Of a stretch of 64,000 bases of DNA, positions 30,250 through 42,476 are shown piece after piece. The notes beneath the pieces are model-generated. The model was given only the letters and a program-made list of their open reading frames with translations, searched no databases and was not told the origin of the DNA. Position numbers and translations under genes: made by a program. Every line of letters starts with the position of its first letter. Position 1 is the first letter of the stretch. Origin of the DNA: Styela clava (lineage: Eukaryota > Chordata > Ascidiacea > Stolidobranchia > Styelidae); contig NC_135251.1 of the NCBI RefSeq assembly GCF_964204865.1, positions 15,996,001-16,060,000 on the forward strand, in the 5' to 3' direction.

Positions 30250-32090
30250 AAAAAAATTATTTTATTTTTATTTTATTTGAAATCTTTTATAGTATAATAA
30301 ATGAATCCTCAAGAATGATTAAGAAATTTTTTACTTCGGACTTTTAGTCGAGTCGTTTACTTTATTTCATTTGATGTTAGTGAAGGAATAGTCAGATTAG
30401 GAGAATATTTGATCTTGCAGAGGTCTTTGACAAATCTGTCGTTGCGACCGTTTTTTACCGAGTGACTGACAGTAATTATTATACGAAGTGATGTAAAGGT
30501 AGCTTTGAAGTCATATATTCACATGGCGTTGTTAGTTTCGAATAAGACTATGGAGATATTTTGAAGATCCTGATTCATCATTAAATAAATCTTTCATAGA
30601 AAGTAATAAAAGACAGACTAGTAGTTTCAGTTGTATTGTTATCGTAGTTAAATAGTGCACATGTTTAAAATGTAGCATGTATAAAAATGAATGTATAAGT
30701 TATCAATAACTGTACACTAATCCGGCCTACCACGCTGCCTGGGCATACGAAACATACGGTACGAAATTCTCTAAATCTAAATAGTCTATTACATGAAATG
30801 TTTTATAACGATAGGGTTTATATCTTCATACCTATGTAAGTTCTGTTATCATTCTGATTCCGTTTGTTATTCTCATGACATCAATATGCATGACTATGGA
30901 ATATCAAACTGCCTTGATATTTTGGTGAAAAACAGAGCACGCTCTCTCAGATATAGTTTGACTTGATAGAATTTAAACTGGGTTGGAATTTCGTAAAATA
31001 ATTTAACACAGAAAGGTATCATTGATTATCTTTATCGCAGATTTTCAGGATATTTAGTTTCATTTGTTCCGGAGACTAGAATAAAAATTACAATTATCCA
31101 ATAATGCCCGCGGTTTCAGAGCATAGAATTTTTGTCCCCACGTATATAAGCATATTCTTAAAATACTATTTCTGAAAATATAATTAATATTGCATCATAA
31201 AACATATTAATAATAAAATAACATACACGTTTTAACAATGTCAGGGAAAGTCCACCTTGAAATTTTTACAGTAATTACTCCATCAAATTCAATTTGCCCT
31301 ATACTTCGAAATCGAAATTGTTTTACATTAGATTTATAACGAGACAACGGCTCGCGTAGTATCCTGCAGACGCAACTTGGCAACAAGCCTAAGCCTAAGA
31401 AGTACTTTTAGTTTCGCCAAATCAAACTGGATTGGTTGAAGTAGAGTATAACGGCTAATAAATTTTAAATGTCGTATGGCGTTTAATTTTGAAAAGTGAT
31501 TGGTTAGGGGTTTTAACAAAAAAGACTGGCAAATCATAAAAGAAAAAAGTAGCTCGACAATTTTTAATTAATTAGCTCGTACCGTATGTTTCGAATGCCC
31601 CGGCAGCGCGGTAGGGCGGATTAGTGTATAGTTATTGATAACTTTCATTTTTATACATGCTACATTTTTAGCATGTGCATAATTTTAACTACGATAATAA
31701 TACAACTGAAACTACTAGTCTGTATTTTATTACTTTCTATTAAAGACTTATTTAATGGTATATAAGGATCTTCAAAATATCATCATAGTCTTATTCGAAA
31801 CTAACAACGCCATGTGAATATTTACCTTCCACGCTACATTTACATCACTTTCGTATAATATTTATTCTCAGTCACTCTGTAGCAAATGGTTGCAAAGACA
31901 AATTTGTCAAAGATCAAATATTCTTCTATTCTGACTATTCCTTCACTAACATCAAATGACATAAAGTAAACGACTCGACTAAAAGTCCGGAGTAAAAAAT
32001 TTCTTAAACATTCTCGAGGATTCATTCATCATACAATAAAAGATTTCAAATTAATTAATTAACAAACAAAAAAACATAAAAGTCGAAATT
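30250..32090. other. Inverted non-coding region between bHLH C and D
   Basis: 30500-30770 (AAGTTATCAATAACTGTACAC, ACATACGGTACGA) is inverse to 31577-31850 (TCGTACCGTATG, GTTATTGATAACTT), the second inverted duplication of the cluster. It is centred near 31170 and has C and D at its outer ends. No gene seen in the middle. Confidence 0.8.
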
Positions 32091-32896
32091 TTACAATTTG
32101 GAACAAAACGGAGGTGAAAATATGCTCTTTCGTTGGTGTTAGTTGGATGGGAGATATTTGTTCATACGCAACTGAGGAAGATTCATCCAATATTCCGTCA
32201 ACAAAATCAACATGAAGAATTAGAAGATCATCGTTTCTTTGATTGAAGAAAAGTAAAAATGAACCTTCTGCGTCTAGACCGCGATGTTCTGAAATCATAT
32301 CCATTGCATTATTGAACAATCGGTCAGCGTCCATAACTTCTAGTTCACAAAGGTCATCAAATACTTTGCAGTTGGAGTCGGTGAAAATTAGAAGTATCAA
32401 TCGCTTCTTCTGAATTATAGTTTAGTTTAACGTTCTGGTTTGTGGCTTTGTCAGAAATTTTTGTGGAATTGCACAAGCCATCAAAATCAGTTGAGGCAAA
32501 GGTGTCAAACAATGAACGACAAGCTGCAGCACCAATAGCATTTATGAAATCCTCTTCTTCCGAATCTGAACAATACACGAATCTATAACGATCATCAAAA
32601 TCTTTTTTACCTTCTTTACATTCATGAAAAAATTGAATATATTTCAAAACAAATTCAAGCGTTTGTTACTCGTGAAGTTTTCGTCCTTTTGGAAGTCGAA
32701 CTGGAATATTATTCTGCAGCGTTTCGAGTGCTTGATTGAAAACGCCTAAGCGCAATTTTTCCTTTGTCGCAGTTTTAGTCTTTTTTGATTTTCTGAAACT
32801 TGTTTGGTCATCATGTTCAAACTTTCTTTTGAGAGACCTTGTACTTCCTTCTGGCAAAAATGCAAGACTGGATTCACAATTCAGCAAATTGTTCAT
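32091..32896 (-). pseudogene. bHLH copy D (pseudogene)
   Basis: ATG at 32896. The basic region and helix 1 are intact (ATKEKLRLGVFNQALETLQN). A stop replaces the second Lys after KLHE (GAG TAA in place of AAG AAA) in the loop/helix 2 border. A 5-bp deletion after DTSNF shifts the frame at about 32395. A deletion near the end removes the NDSAYGSECSS tail. Closest relative is copy F (shared FRKSKKTKTATKEK). Confidence 0.9.
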
Positions 32897-33861
32897 TTTT
32901 TTTCTTTTTGAGAGTATTATAAGCAGTTTGCAACAGTAATGATATGATTACTATGATCCATGGTGTTTATATTTATATCTCAAATCTTCCAATTACTCGT
33001 CACTGTAGTCTGACCCGTGCCAGTTGGTGTTTCCGATTCAAAAATGTTTAAATCATCTTTATTGCAAACGAAAGTAATAATGCGATACTCGAGAAACAGA
33101 CGTCTTGCATAGGTGTAGAAAGATCTATTTGTTTAATTAATGGTTAATACATAAACTGATAGAAAGCAATCGTACCATTGATAACGGCAGAATGAACTTC
33201 CATATTATAAAGCAATGCCGGGTAAACACGATACAATAAATAAAGAATCGTTTCACACTCTAATAAAAATAAACAACTTTTAGCACCTACGATGTCAAAA
33301 TAAATCTGCTTTAAAACATTTTGTGAAAATATTTTAGTGATAAAGCACAATAGTAAACTGAGGAGTAAACACGTGATATGAAAAGAGAAATCTTGCACAC
33401 CTCAAAACAAGTTATTGTTGCATGATGTCATCTCACATGTTGCGATGTTTTAACTTATGAGTGGTATGCCTAAGCATATTACAAATTAGAATTTGCTTAC
33501 GATCATTACAAAAAATAAGAGACTTCGACACTAGGCTAGTAAAGAAGCTCCATAAAAGGCTGATGCCACGAATAAAACTAGAAGCCAACCATTTTCTCAT
33601 AAGCGATAACAAACCCATCCAGCATTTTCTTATTCGAGCGGAAGTACAAATTCCGAATCTTATGCTGAATGAAAATATTATACGTTATCCAAACAGACAG
33701 ACCTCACTACACATATACAAGCACCGTCTGATATTCAGAATTCTTCGAGTTCCGCGTTATTACTCTTGTTTACAATAAAGATAATCTATGGATTATTGAA
33801 TCGGAAATGCCCACTGACACGGGTCAGACTAAAATCGACAGTAATTAGGAGATTCAAGTTC
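32897..33861. other. Divergent intergenic region between bHLH D and E
   Basis: Acts as shared upstream region for D (minus) and E (plus). It holds the duplicated upstream block (33560-33690) and sequence near 33140-33780 that recurs at 38060-38650. An open frame of 105 codons is kept in both copies but lacks an ATG and overlaps the upstream block. I treat it as non-coding. Confidence 0.65.
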
Positions 33862-33869
33862 TATAAAAG
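33862..33869 (+). promoter_or_regulatory. TATA box of bHLH E
   Basis: TATAAAAG at 71-76 bp before the ATG of copy E, a near-consensus TATA box that predicts a short 5' UTR. Confidence 0.65.
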
Positions 33870-33937
33870 AAATAGGAATGTTGATTATCATATCATTGCT
33901 GTTGCAAACTTGCTCATAGTACCCCCGAAAAAGTACA

Positions 33938-34777
33938 ATGAACGAGTTGCGACATTGTGAATCAGATATTGCATTTTCAATGAAGAAAAGTACGTGCACT
34001 CTTAAAAGAAAGTTTAATTATGAAAATCAATTTCTATCAAGTTACAGGAAACCGAAAAAGCCCAAAACAGCTGCTAAAGAAAAAACGCGATTGAGCGTTT
34101 TCAACCAAGCGCTTGAAACACTGCAAAATATTATTCCAGTACGACTTCCGAAAGGACGTAAACTTCAAAAGAAACAGACCCTCGAATTCGCTGTGAAGTA
34201 CATCCAATTTCTTCACGAATGCAAAGAAGGTAAAGAAGATTTTGACGATCGTTATAGGTTTATGTATAGTTCAGGATCGGAAGAGGAAGATTTCATATGT
34301 GCTATTGATGCTGCAGCTTCTCGTCCCTTGTTGAAAGATTTTAACGAACCTGATGCTGATAGTATATGTGCCAAAGATACAAATCTAAATTTAAAATCAA
34401 ACCAGAGTTCCGACGAGGTGATCAATATTTCTCCTTGCCTCTTAACCGACACCGACTACAAAGCATTTGATGACTTGTGTCAAAAAGAAAATTTGGACAC
34501 AGAGCAGTTGTTCAATGATGCAATGGATGTTGTTATAGAACGACATCACAATCCTGACGAACAAAGTTCATTTCATTCTTTCTTCAATCAAAAGAACGTT
34601 GATCTTCCAATTCTGCATGTTAATTTTGTTGATGAAGTGTTAAATCAATCTATGGTTGCCTCCAATGAATTACCATCTTTTCAACAAACTCCAACGAAAG
34701 AGCGATATCTAAACGATTCAGCGTATGGATCTGAATGTAGTTTTGTATTTTCATCTCCTTCTTGTCTCTTGTTGTAA
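33938..34777 (+). CDS. bHLH transcription factor, copy E (intact)
   Basis: 279 codons, single exon. It starts MNELRHCESDIAFSMKK, followed by a basic stretch (YRKPKKPKTAAKEKTRL), helix 1 FNQALETLQNIIPV, loop RLPKGRKL and helix 2 QKKQTLEFAVKYIQFLHEC. The acidic part is more diverged than in C or F (RPLLKDFNEPDADSI) and the tail reads NDSAYGSECSFVFSSPSC. It has the clearest TATA box of the cluster, and an AATAAA at about 34823. With G it forms a sub-family separate from the A-D/F type. Confidence 0.86.
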   Translation: MNELRHCESDIAFSMKKSTCTLKRKFNYENQFLSSYRKPKKPKTAAKEKTRLSVFNQALETLQNIIPVRLPKGRKLQKKQTLEFAVKYIQFLHECKEGKEDFDDRYRFMYSSGSEEEDFICAIDAAASRPLLKDFNEPDADSICAKDTNLNLKSNQSSDEVINISPCLLTDTDYKAFDDLCQKENLDTEQLFNDAMDVVIERHHNPDEQSSFHSFFNQKNVDLPILHVNFVDEVLNQSMVASNELPSFQQTPTKERYLNDSAYGSECSFVFSSPSCLLL

Positions 34778-36269
34778 AACATTTTTACTTTTTTGTCAAG
34801 TTATATTAAATTTTAATTGTTCAATAAAATATATATTAGCGAAATGAGAGAACTGTAATTTAATCCTTTAGCCAAGTCGTTCACTAATACAATATTCTCC
34901 GCGAATCGTTCTACGTACGCTATAATTTCGTGTCAAAATGATTTATCAAGACCACGAAGGATTTTGAAAAACTTCAGTGGTATACTTCCAATCGGAATGG
35001 ATGACAACGTTTTATATTAAAATGATCCCGTAAACTAGTTTTACGTTTTTATTACATTATCATTATAGCGGTAGTTAGTTCATTGCAGCTGACGGGCAAC
35101 TAACTACAACTTAGAACAAATAGAACTAGTAACAAAATGAAACAAAAATTTAAACAACAAGGTTTTTAACGTTACTCATGCAAAAATGACTATTAATCTA
35201 TGAATTGAGAGATGAACGTAAAAATTAACAATATCAGTTGCACACTTAGAGTATTTAGGAAGAGGTAATGCAGCCCACACAAGAGATTACATGCGATGTA
35301 GATGTTTTATGATGTAAAAATAAATAGATTTTTAATGAAATATCCAATGGTTAATTAGTTATCATGCATCAGAACACAAATCATAAGTCGAAAAAGAGTT
35401 TACGAACATATAAAGTCGTTAGAACAAAGTGCTAAAAGTTTGTTTGCTGTATCAACCCGTTTTTTTTTGTTACATATGCTGTTTGCATTAAAATAATAAT
35501 ATAAGCAATAGTTGCATTGATAACGACAGAACAAACTTCAATATATATTATCAAGCAATGCTGGGTATACACGCTAGAGCAAAGGAAATCGTTTCACACT
35601 TTAAAAATAAACAAATTAAAAGCACATGCAAAGTCAAAATAAATCTGCATTACAAAATATAAAAAATTTCAGTGATCAAGCCCAAGATTAAACTGGTGAG
35701 TAAAGACGTGATATTAAGAGATCGAATTTGCACACATAAAACACGTTAAAAGAATTGCGTGTCTTTGGCCCAATGTCACCCCGAATGCTACGATGTTATG
35801 TTGGTATTCGAAATACGCAGCGATAAAATTATATCTTATACAATTGGGAATTAGTTGAAAAGTAGGGGTAGTGTTAAAAATAATCAATAACAAATAATCG
35901 TTTTGTCTGAAATATACGAGTTAGACTAGGAGGCGAGCAGTAAGAAAAGACCGACGTGTATAAACACGGAATGCCACTAAACGTCAGATATAATCTCATC
36001 CGGCATAACAAATCACACTCCACGGGGTGTTGATAGATTATTATTTTCCACTCATACTGTTAATAGAAAACAGGCGCCAATACAGGTTTGTCGAAAACCT
36101 CTGCAATATCAAAGTATCTCCTTATCTGACTATTCCTTCTCTAACCTCATATGAAATAAAGTGAACTACTTGAGTAATGTCCGAAGTGAAAAATAATTCA
36201 AACATTCTTGAGGATTCATTTATTATACGATAAAATATTTCAAATAAAATACAAAAAAAACATAATTTT
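34778..36269. other. Intergenic region between bHLH E and F
   Basis: No gene. 35177-35880 resembles the outer arm region of the A/B palindrome (around 18700-19400) in the same order, including GAATTGCGTGTCTTTGGCCC. A partial upstream block lies at about 35940-36030. Confidence 0.65.
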
Positions 36270-37118
36270 TTACAATTTGGAACAAAAAGAAGGTGAAAAT
36301 ATCGAACTACATTCAGATCCATACGCTGAATCGTTTGGATTCTTCTCTTTCGTTGGAGTTTGTTGGATTAAAGCTATTTGGTCGGACGCAACCGAAAATT
36401 CATTCAATATTCCATCAACAAAATCAACATGAAGAATTGGGAGATCAACGTTTTCTTGATTGAAAGAAATTGAAAATAAACTTTCTGCAGTTGGGTCGGG
36501 ATGTTCTGGAATAACATTCATTGCTTCATTGAACAACAGGTCTGAGTCTACTAATTCTAATTCACAAGGGCCATCAAATACTTTGAAGTTGGAGTCGGTG
36601 AAGAGAAAATTAGAAGTACCAATCGCTTCTTCTGAATTACAGTTTGAATTGAAGTTTTGATTTGTGGCTTTGGCAGAAATATCCGTGGAATTGCACAAAC
36701 TATCAAAATCAGTTGAGGCAAAAGTGTCAAACAATGGACGACAAGCTGCAGCATCGATAGCATTTATGAAATCTTCTTCTTCTGAACCTGAACTATACAT
36801 GAACCTATAACGATCATCAAAATCTTTTTTGCCCTCTTTACATTCATGAAGAAATTTGATATATTTCAAAGCAAATTCAAGCGTTTGTTTCTTGTGAAGT
36901 TTTCGTCCTTTTGGAAGTCGAACTGGAATAATATTCTGCAGTGCTTCGAGTGCTTGATTGAAAACGCCTAAGCGCGATTTTTCTTTAGTCGCAGTTTTTG
37001 TCTTTTTTGATTTTCTGAAACTTGTTTGGTCATCATGTTCAAACTTTCTTTTAAGAGACGTTGTACTTCCTCCTGGCAAAAATGCAAGACCTGATTCACA
37101 ATTCCGCAAATTGTTCAT
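36270..37118 (-). CDS. bHLH transcription factor, copy F (intact)
   Basis: 282 codons, intronless, starting MNNLRNCESGLAFLPGG. The basic region FRKSKKTKTATKEKSRL has the E-box-contacting Glu. Helix 1 is FNQALEALQNIIPV, the loop RLPKGRKL and helix 2 HKKQTLEFALKYIKFLHEC. Then come acidic YSSGSEEEDFINAIDAAA and the tail NDSAYGSECSSIFSPSFCS. It lies head-to-head with the broken copy G. A TATAAATA sits about 75 bp upstream. Confidence 0.86.
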   Translation of the reverse strand: MNNLRNCESGLAFLPGGSTTSLKRKFEHDDQTSFRKSKKTKTATKEKSRLGVFNQALEALQNIIPVRLPKGRKLHKKQTLEFALKYIKFLHECKEGKKDFDDRYRFMYSSGSEEEDFINAIDAAACRPLFDTFASTDFDSLCNSTDISAKATNQNFNSNCNSEEAIGTSNFLFTDSNFKVFDGPCELELVDSDLLFNEAMNVIPEHPDPTAESLFSISFNQENVDLPILHVDFVDGILNEFSVASDQIALIQQTPTKEKNPNDSAYGSECSSIFSPSFCSKL

Positions 37119-37190
37119 TTTTATTTCGTCTTGAGAGTATTATAGGCAGTTTGCAACAGTAATGATATGATTACGATGATCCATGGTGTT

Positions 37191-37198
37191 TATATTTA
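37191..37198 (-). promoter_or_regulatory. TATA-like box of bHLH F
   Basis: TATAAATA on the minus strand about 73-80 bp before the ATG of copy F, in the same position as the elements upstream of C and E. Confidence 0.5.
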
Positions 37199-38812
37199 TA
37201 TCTTAAATTTTCCAATTACTCGTCAATGTAGTCTGACCCGTGTCAGTTGGTGTTTCCGATTCATTAATCTCTATATCATCTTTATTGCAAACAAACGTGA
37301 TAATGCGGGACTCGAAGAACAGACGGTTTTACATAGATGTAGAAAGATCTATTTTTTGATTAATGGTTAATATGTTCGCTCAGCACAAGAGTCCGAATTT
37401 GTACTTCCGCCAGAATAACAAATAGCCCAACGGAACAAACAGCCCATGGAGTGCAGTGTGTTATCGGTGATAGCATTATAGTTGGTTGCCAGGGCGTACG
37501 TGGTTTTCACACATCGGTCTTTCATGTCACCTCTATTTCATAAACTTGAAATATAATTGCAAAAAAATTCATTCACGAATAATTTTGAAAGCCAAGCTTA
37601 GCACCATTTGATAAATTATAATTTGTTTGGACATAAAACAGTTGTGGAAAGTACCAACAGTTGTCAGTGACTCACAGTTTATCCTACTCTCAGCTTAGAA
37701 TCAAACTTGCACATCAAATCCAACGCTCCAGTGTATTTACATAGGTGTTATTAATACATCCGATATTGGACTAAAACAAATGAAAGAAGAACGCTTTGTG
37801 CTCCGCATTGGTCGACTGCCTCGCCGTTTCTTTCATCAAATTTAATGCTTTCATCGTTTCAGGCCTTACAGTAAATCGATATTCGATACCCGATATTTGT
37901 ACCCCCATATCTGAACAAAAGCCACCTATGTGTAATGCGCTACAGACGGAACGTTATCATTTGGTGCTGAAAGTTTGCTTGCTAGATCAACTCATGTTTT
38001 CGTTACATAATTATACTGTTTGCATTAACTGATAAGAAGCAATCGCAGCATTGATAACGGCAGAATAAACTTTCATATGATGAGGCCATGCCTGGTAAAC
38101 ACGATATAATAAATAACGTTTCGTTAAATCGTTTCACACTTTAATAAAAACAAACAACTTTTAGCACCTACGATGTCAAAATAAATCTGCTCTAAAATAT
38201 TTTGTAAAAATTTTACTAGTGATCAAGCACAATATTAAACTAAAGAATGAACACGTGATATGAAAAGAGCAAACTTGCGCACCTCGAAACAAGTTATTGC
38301 TGCATGCTGTCATCTCGCATGTTGCGATGGTATGAGTGGTATGGCCAAGCATATTCCAAATTAGAATTCGCTTACGATCATTACAAAAAATAAGAGACTT
38401 CGACACTAGGCTAGTAAAGAAGCTCTATAAAAGGCTGATGCCACGAATAAAACTAGAAGCCAACCATAATCTCATCCGCGATAACAAACTCATCAAGCAT
38501 TTTCCTATTCGGCCGGAAGTACAAATTCCGAATCTTATGCTTAGTGAAAATATTATACGTTATCCAAACAAACAGATCTCACTACATATACACAAGCACC
38601 GTCTGATATTCAGAATTTTCCGACTTCCGCGTTATTATTCTTGTTTGCAATAAAGATAATCTACCGATCACCTTATCGGAAATGCCCACCAACACGGGTC
38701 AGACTAAAATCGCCGGTAATTAGGAGATTCAAGTTATATGAAAAGAGTAAAAAGGTTGATGATCAAATCATTACTGTTGCAAACTTGCTCATAACACTCT
38801 CGAAAAAGTACA
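37199..38812. other. Divergent intergenic region between bHLH F and G
   Basis: Longer equivalent of the D/E region by about 650 bp. It holds upstream blocks at 37380-37520 (minus) and 38440-38570 (plus), the second next to the degraded TATA of G (TTATATGAAAAG). No gene seen. Confidence 0.65.
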
Positions 38813-39648
38813 ATGAACGATATGAGGCATTGTCAATTAGATACTGCCATTTTAATGAGAAGAAGTACGTGCACTCTTAAAAGAAAGTTTAATTATGAAA
38901 ATCAATTTTAATCAAGTTACAGAAAACCAAAAAAGCCCGAAACAGCTGCTAAAAAAAAACGCGATTGAGCGTTGAGAAAGCGCTTGAAACAATGCAAAAT
39001 GTTATTCCAGTACGACTTCCGAAAGGACGTAAACTTCAAAAGAAACAGACCCTCGAATTTGCTGTGAAATACATCCAATTTCTTCACGAATGCAAAAAAG
39101 GTAAACAACGATTTTGACGATCGTTATAGGTTCATGTATAGTTCAGGATTGGAAGAAGAAGATTTCATAAATGCTTTTGATGCTGCAGCTTCTCGTTCAT
39201 TGTTTGAGCTTTTTTATGAACCTGATGCTGATAGTATATCTGCCAAAGATACGAATCTAAATTTAAAATCAAACCAGAGTTCAGAAGAGGTGATCAATAC
39301 TTTTCCTTTCCTCTTTACCGACGTCAACTACAAAGTATTAACTTATGTCAAATAGAAAAGGTGGACACTCACACAGAACAGTTGTTCAATGATGCAATGG
39401 ATGTTGTTTCAGAACAGCACAATCCTCGCGAACCAAGTTTATTTTAAATTTTCTTTAATCAAGGAAACTTTGATCTTCCAATTCTGCATGTTAGTTTTGT
39501 TGATGAAGTGTTAAATCGATCTATGATTGCCTCCGATGAAATAGCATCTTTTCAGCAAACTTCAACGAAAGAGCGAAATTTAAACGATTCAGCGTATGGA
39601 TCTGAATGTAGTTTTGTATTTTCATCTCCTTCTTGTTCCAAGTTGTAA
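38813..39648 (+). pseudogene. bHLH copy G (pseudogene)
   Basis: Relative of E (MNDMRHCQLD, then CTLKRKFNYENQF). A TAA replaces the Leu codon after ENQF. Frameshifts lie near the basic region (AAAAAAAAACGCGATTGAGCG) and after CKKGK in helix 2. A further break falls after YKVL near 39340. The bHLH core is recognisable in pieces and the tail NDSAYGSECSFVFSSPSCSKL is still readable. Confidence 0.9.
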
Positions 39649-42476
39649 AACATTTTTACTTTTTCGTTAAGTTATTTAAAAATTAAAAACGTTAACGTTT
39701 TTAAAGTTACTCATAAATTGATAGTTTATTCACGTTATGATTTTAGCAAAACTGATTAAAATGACTTTTTATGGGGTGTAGGAATAGGAATAGTAGGAAT
39801 ATGGAGCAGCATGAATAAGACCTGTCAACTTGAGCAGCTAGTACAATTTACAATAAATTATATTCACATATTTCTCTTAACTCTGAACGAATCGCTCTTT
39901 CACCCATAGATTTAGTTTCATGGTAATAAACTGATGGTTTGTCAGTCAAATAGTTCATAATGATAAGAAAAAAACATGCACGCAGTTCAAAGAGTATGAG
40001 CACGAAGAAAATTAGTAAAACTGACTTAATCAAACTCATTATACGACAAAGATAATGGGCGGCGTGATCAACAGTGAATCAATATTGACCGATAAAAAAT
40101 AACGATGCAAAAATAGGTTTGTTAAATAATAAATAAGAACAATTATATTTAAATTTATTTGATTTATTTTGTAAGAAGTTTTTAAACTGAACTCTGAACG
40201 TATAGATATCATATGGAATCCATAATATAGATGGTATATTGATTATTTACTGTATACGCATAAGCGAATGTTTAGTATATATTTAAATTTATTATCTGCT
40301 TTCCATAACTTTTCTTACGCACTGCGGTTTGAAGTGATTAAAAAGGTTTCTGAACTTTTAATTCATTGTATAAAATTTATATGTGAAACAGTGAAGTACA
40401 AATATCTTCAAAAATCTCTCATCGAGTGTCTATTTTGACTAAAGTGAATTTTAACCGCCAGATACGAATATTTGGTATTAACTTCGGTAATTGTAGTATG
40501 AAATACATATTGTGAATTGCACTCAATGAGTTACTTTACCTTAAATTGTTGACGTGTTGTGCTTCAGGCCAACTCATCTATGTAGAGAATGAGTATATTA
40601 TTTAGGACCTCGTAGACATAAAAACCATTTTCCGGAAATCAGTGCCTCACGTTCATAATTTTGCTAAATAGGAAAATGAAACACATAAGAAGTATATAAG
40701 CCAAAAATAAATATCTCACAATTCGAAATCATTTTAGTCCATCTCCGGTAGACTCACAGTTATTCTCAAATGTATAAAAAAAAGGGGGGGCTACACTTGG
40801 AGGACTGTAGGGTACAAACATAGAATAACTATTTATCCGTGGCCTTTGTCGATTGGGCGTATGCAATCGATAATATACTGTACAAAGTACAAACACATCT
40901 ATGATACGAATAAAACTTACTGAGTGAAGACTTCAATAAATAGGCTAAAGAATAATTACCGTTTACTTTATTGTTGTCTTCAACAATCATATTTTAACAT
41001 CGCTATTTGGTTCACTAAATATTGAATAATTGTTAATCAGTTCATCCAATATTTACTCTGCATAATTAATTCGATAAATTCACTTATTACAAGCTTTTAA
41101 CTGTGCTATTACTATATATATATATAAGTCACGCGTATGCTCTTATTCGATCATTGTTGTATGGGTAAGTCTGTGGTGTCTGTTCGTCAAGCAAAACGTT
41201 CGAGTAGAATATTCGCGATACGTGAAAGTGAAAGACCACTTGATATAGTCCTTCTGGCTCTACCTGATATATACCTATTGTCAATGTAATCGGATACCCT
41301 AACATTAAGCCAAAGAGAAAGCAGCAGTCGCGTTACTCCAATTGATCACATAAATATGAATATCATCAAAAGTTAACATGCTGCTTTGTTATGAAATGCA
41401 TCATTTTTGAAATGGTATCAATTGACTCTATGTTTAGTATATATTTTTACTTGGTTTTACCTATTATCTATGTCCGCAACTAAATTAATGAGAAAATACA
41501 TTGTACATGTCATATACTAACACAATTCTAATTATTCACCCTAAAAGTGATGACGTATCGAAAAACCCCGGAGTGGAGAAATTGGGGAACCCCCATGAAT
41601 AAAACCGAAGTGAGAAATTGGTATCAGTTTGCTCAGCTTTATTTGTCAGAAGCTGAAAGAGAATGATTAATACAGTTTGCCACTTGGCCGAGTGACACTG
41701 AGGTCTGTTCACTGCAGCTATATATAAGGTTAGAGCTGGAAATAGAATAGTGTATCAAGTATGTAAATAGTGATATGTGGAGACTTACTAATTTTAAAAA
41801 CTTCCCACAAAAATAAAAATTATAGCAAGAAATGTTGCCTATACTGACATCCCGAATTAAACCGAGTTGTCCAACATTTTTATACTAGTTGTATAAATGA
41901 AGGGCGGTTAAATAATTCGATTGTATGCTGATAGACTTAGGAAGAGTGTAATTGATCGCTATACCACCATATGTTTTGTGAGATTTGTAGATTGATACTT
42001 TATTGTTTATTAATATATTTATATACATTATATTTATTTCGCTAGACAAATTTTAGCTGGTCTGTATAAATCAACCCATGCCTATTAAGGTCAAAAACAA
42101 TTGCTCGACAACTCTTACTGTCTTAAAACATTAAAATTCTGGTAGGATAGAAATATAATAGTTATCTAAGTGGGTTCTAAGCTGAGGAATAGTAAATTGT
42201 CTGACTGACCTTTTTTCATTTCTAGAACTTGAACATTATGATATCTTGCAGACGCATTGCTGTATGAATCATTACAGTGCCTTTATTTCCTTGTTAGTGT
42301 CGAAACGGTATTTTATGTTACTTTGCAGTGACAGCACTGAAGTTAGAGCGTACCTTGAATAAGAAACGAGAACTCGTCTCATTTGTTTCTTTTTTGTTAG
42401 GTTATCGACGGTCTGTCTGTTTGATTATATTAAGCCATTGTATTATTAAGACATTTGTAGTCTTCTATCAACAAAA
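39649..42476. other. Intergenic, AT-rich
   Basis: No reading frame longer than about 60 codons that resembles a protein, no tRNA, and no repeat shared with the rest of the window that I can recognise. This is the boundary between the bHLH cluster and single-copy genes. The promoter and any 5' exon of the next gene would lie at its right end. Confidence 0.6.

Noticed and set aside
33461-33778. 105-codon frame also present at 38336-38653
   Set aside because: No ATG start, overlaps the duplicated upstream block, and the two copies come from one DNA duplication.
40770-40792. A-rich and G-rich tract
   Set aside because: Short low-complexity sequence with no flanking structure.
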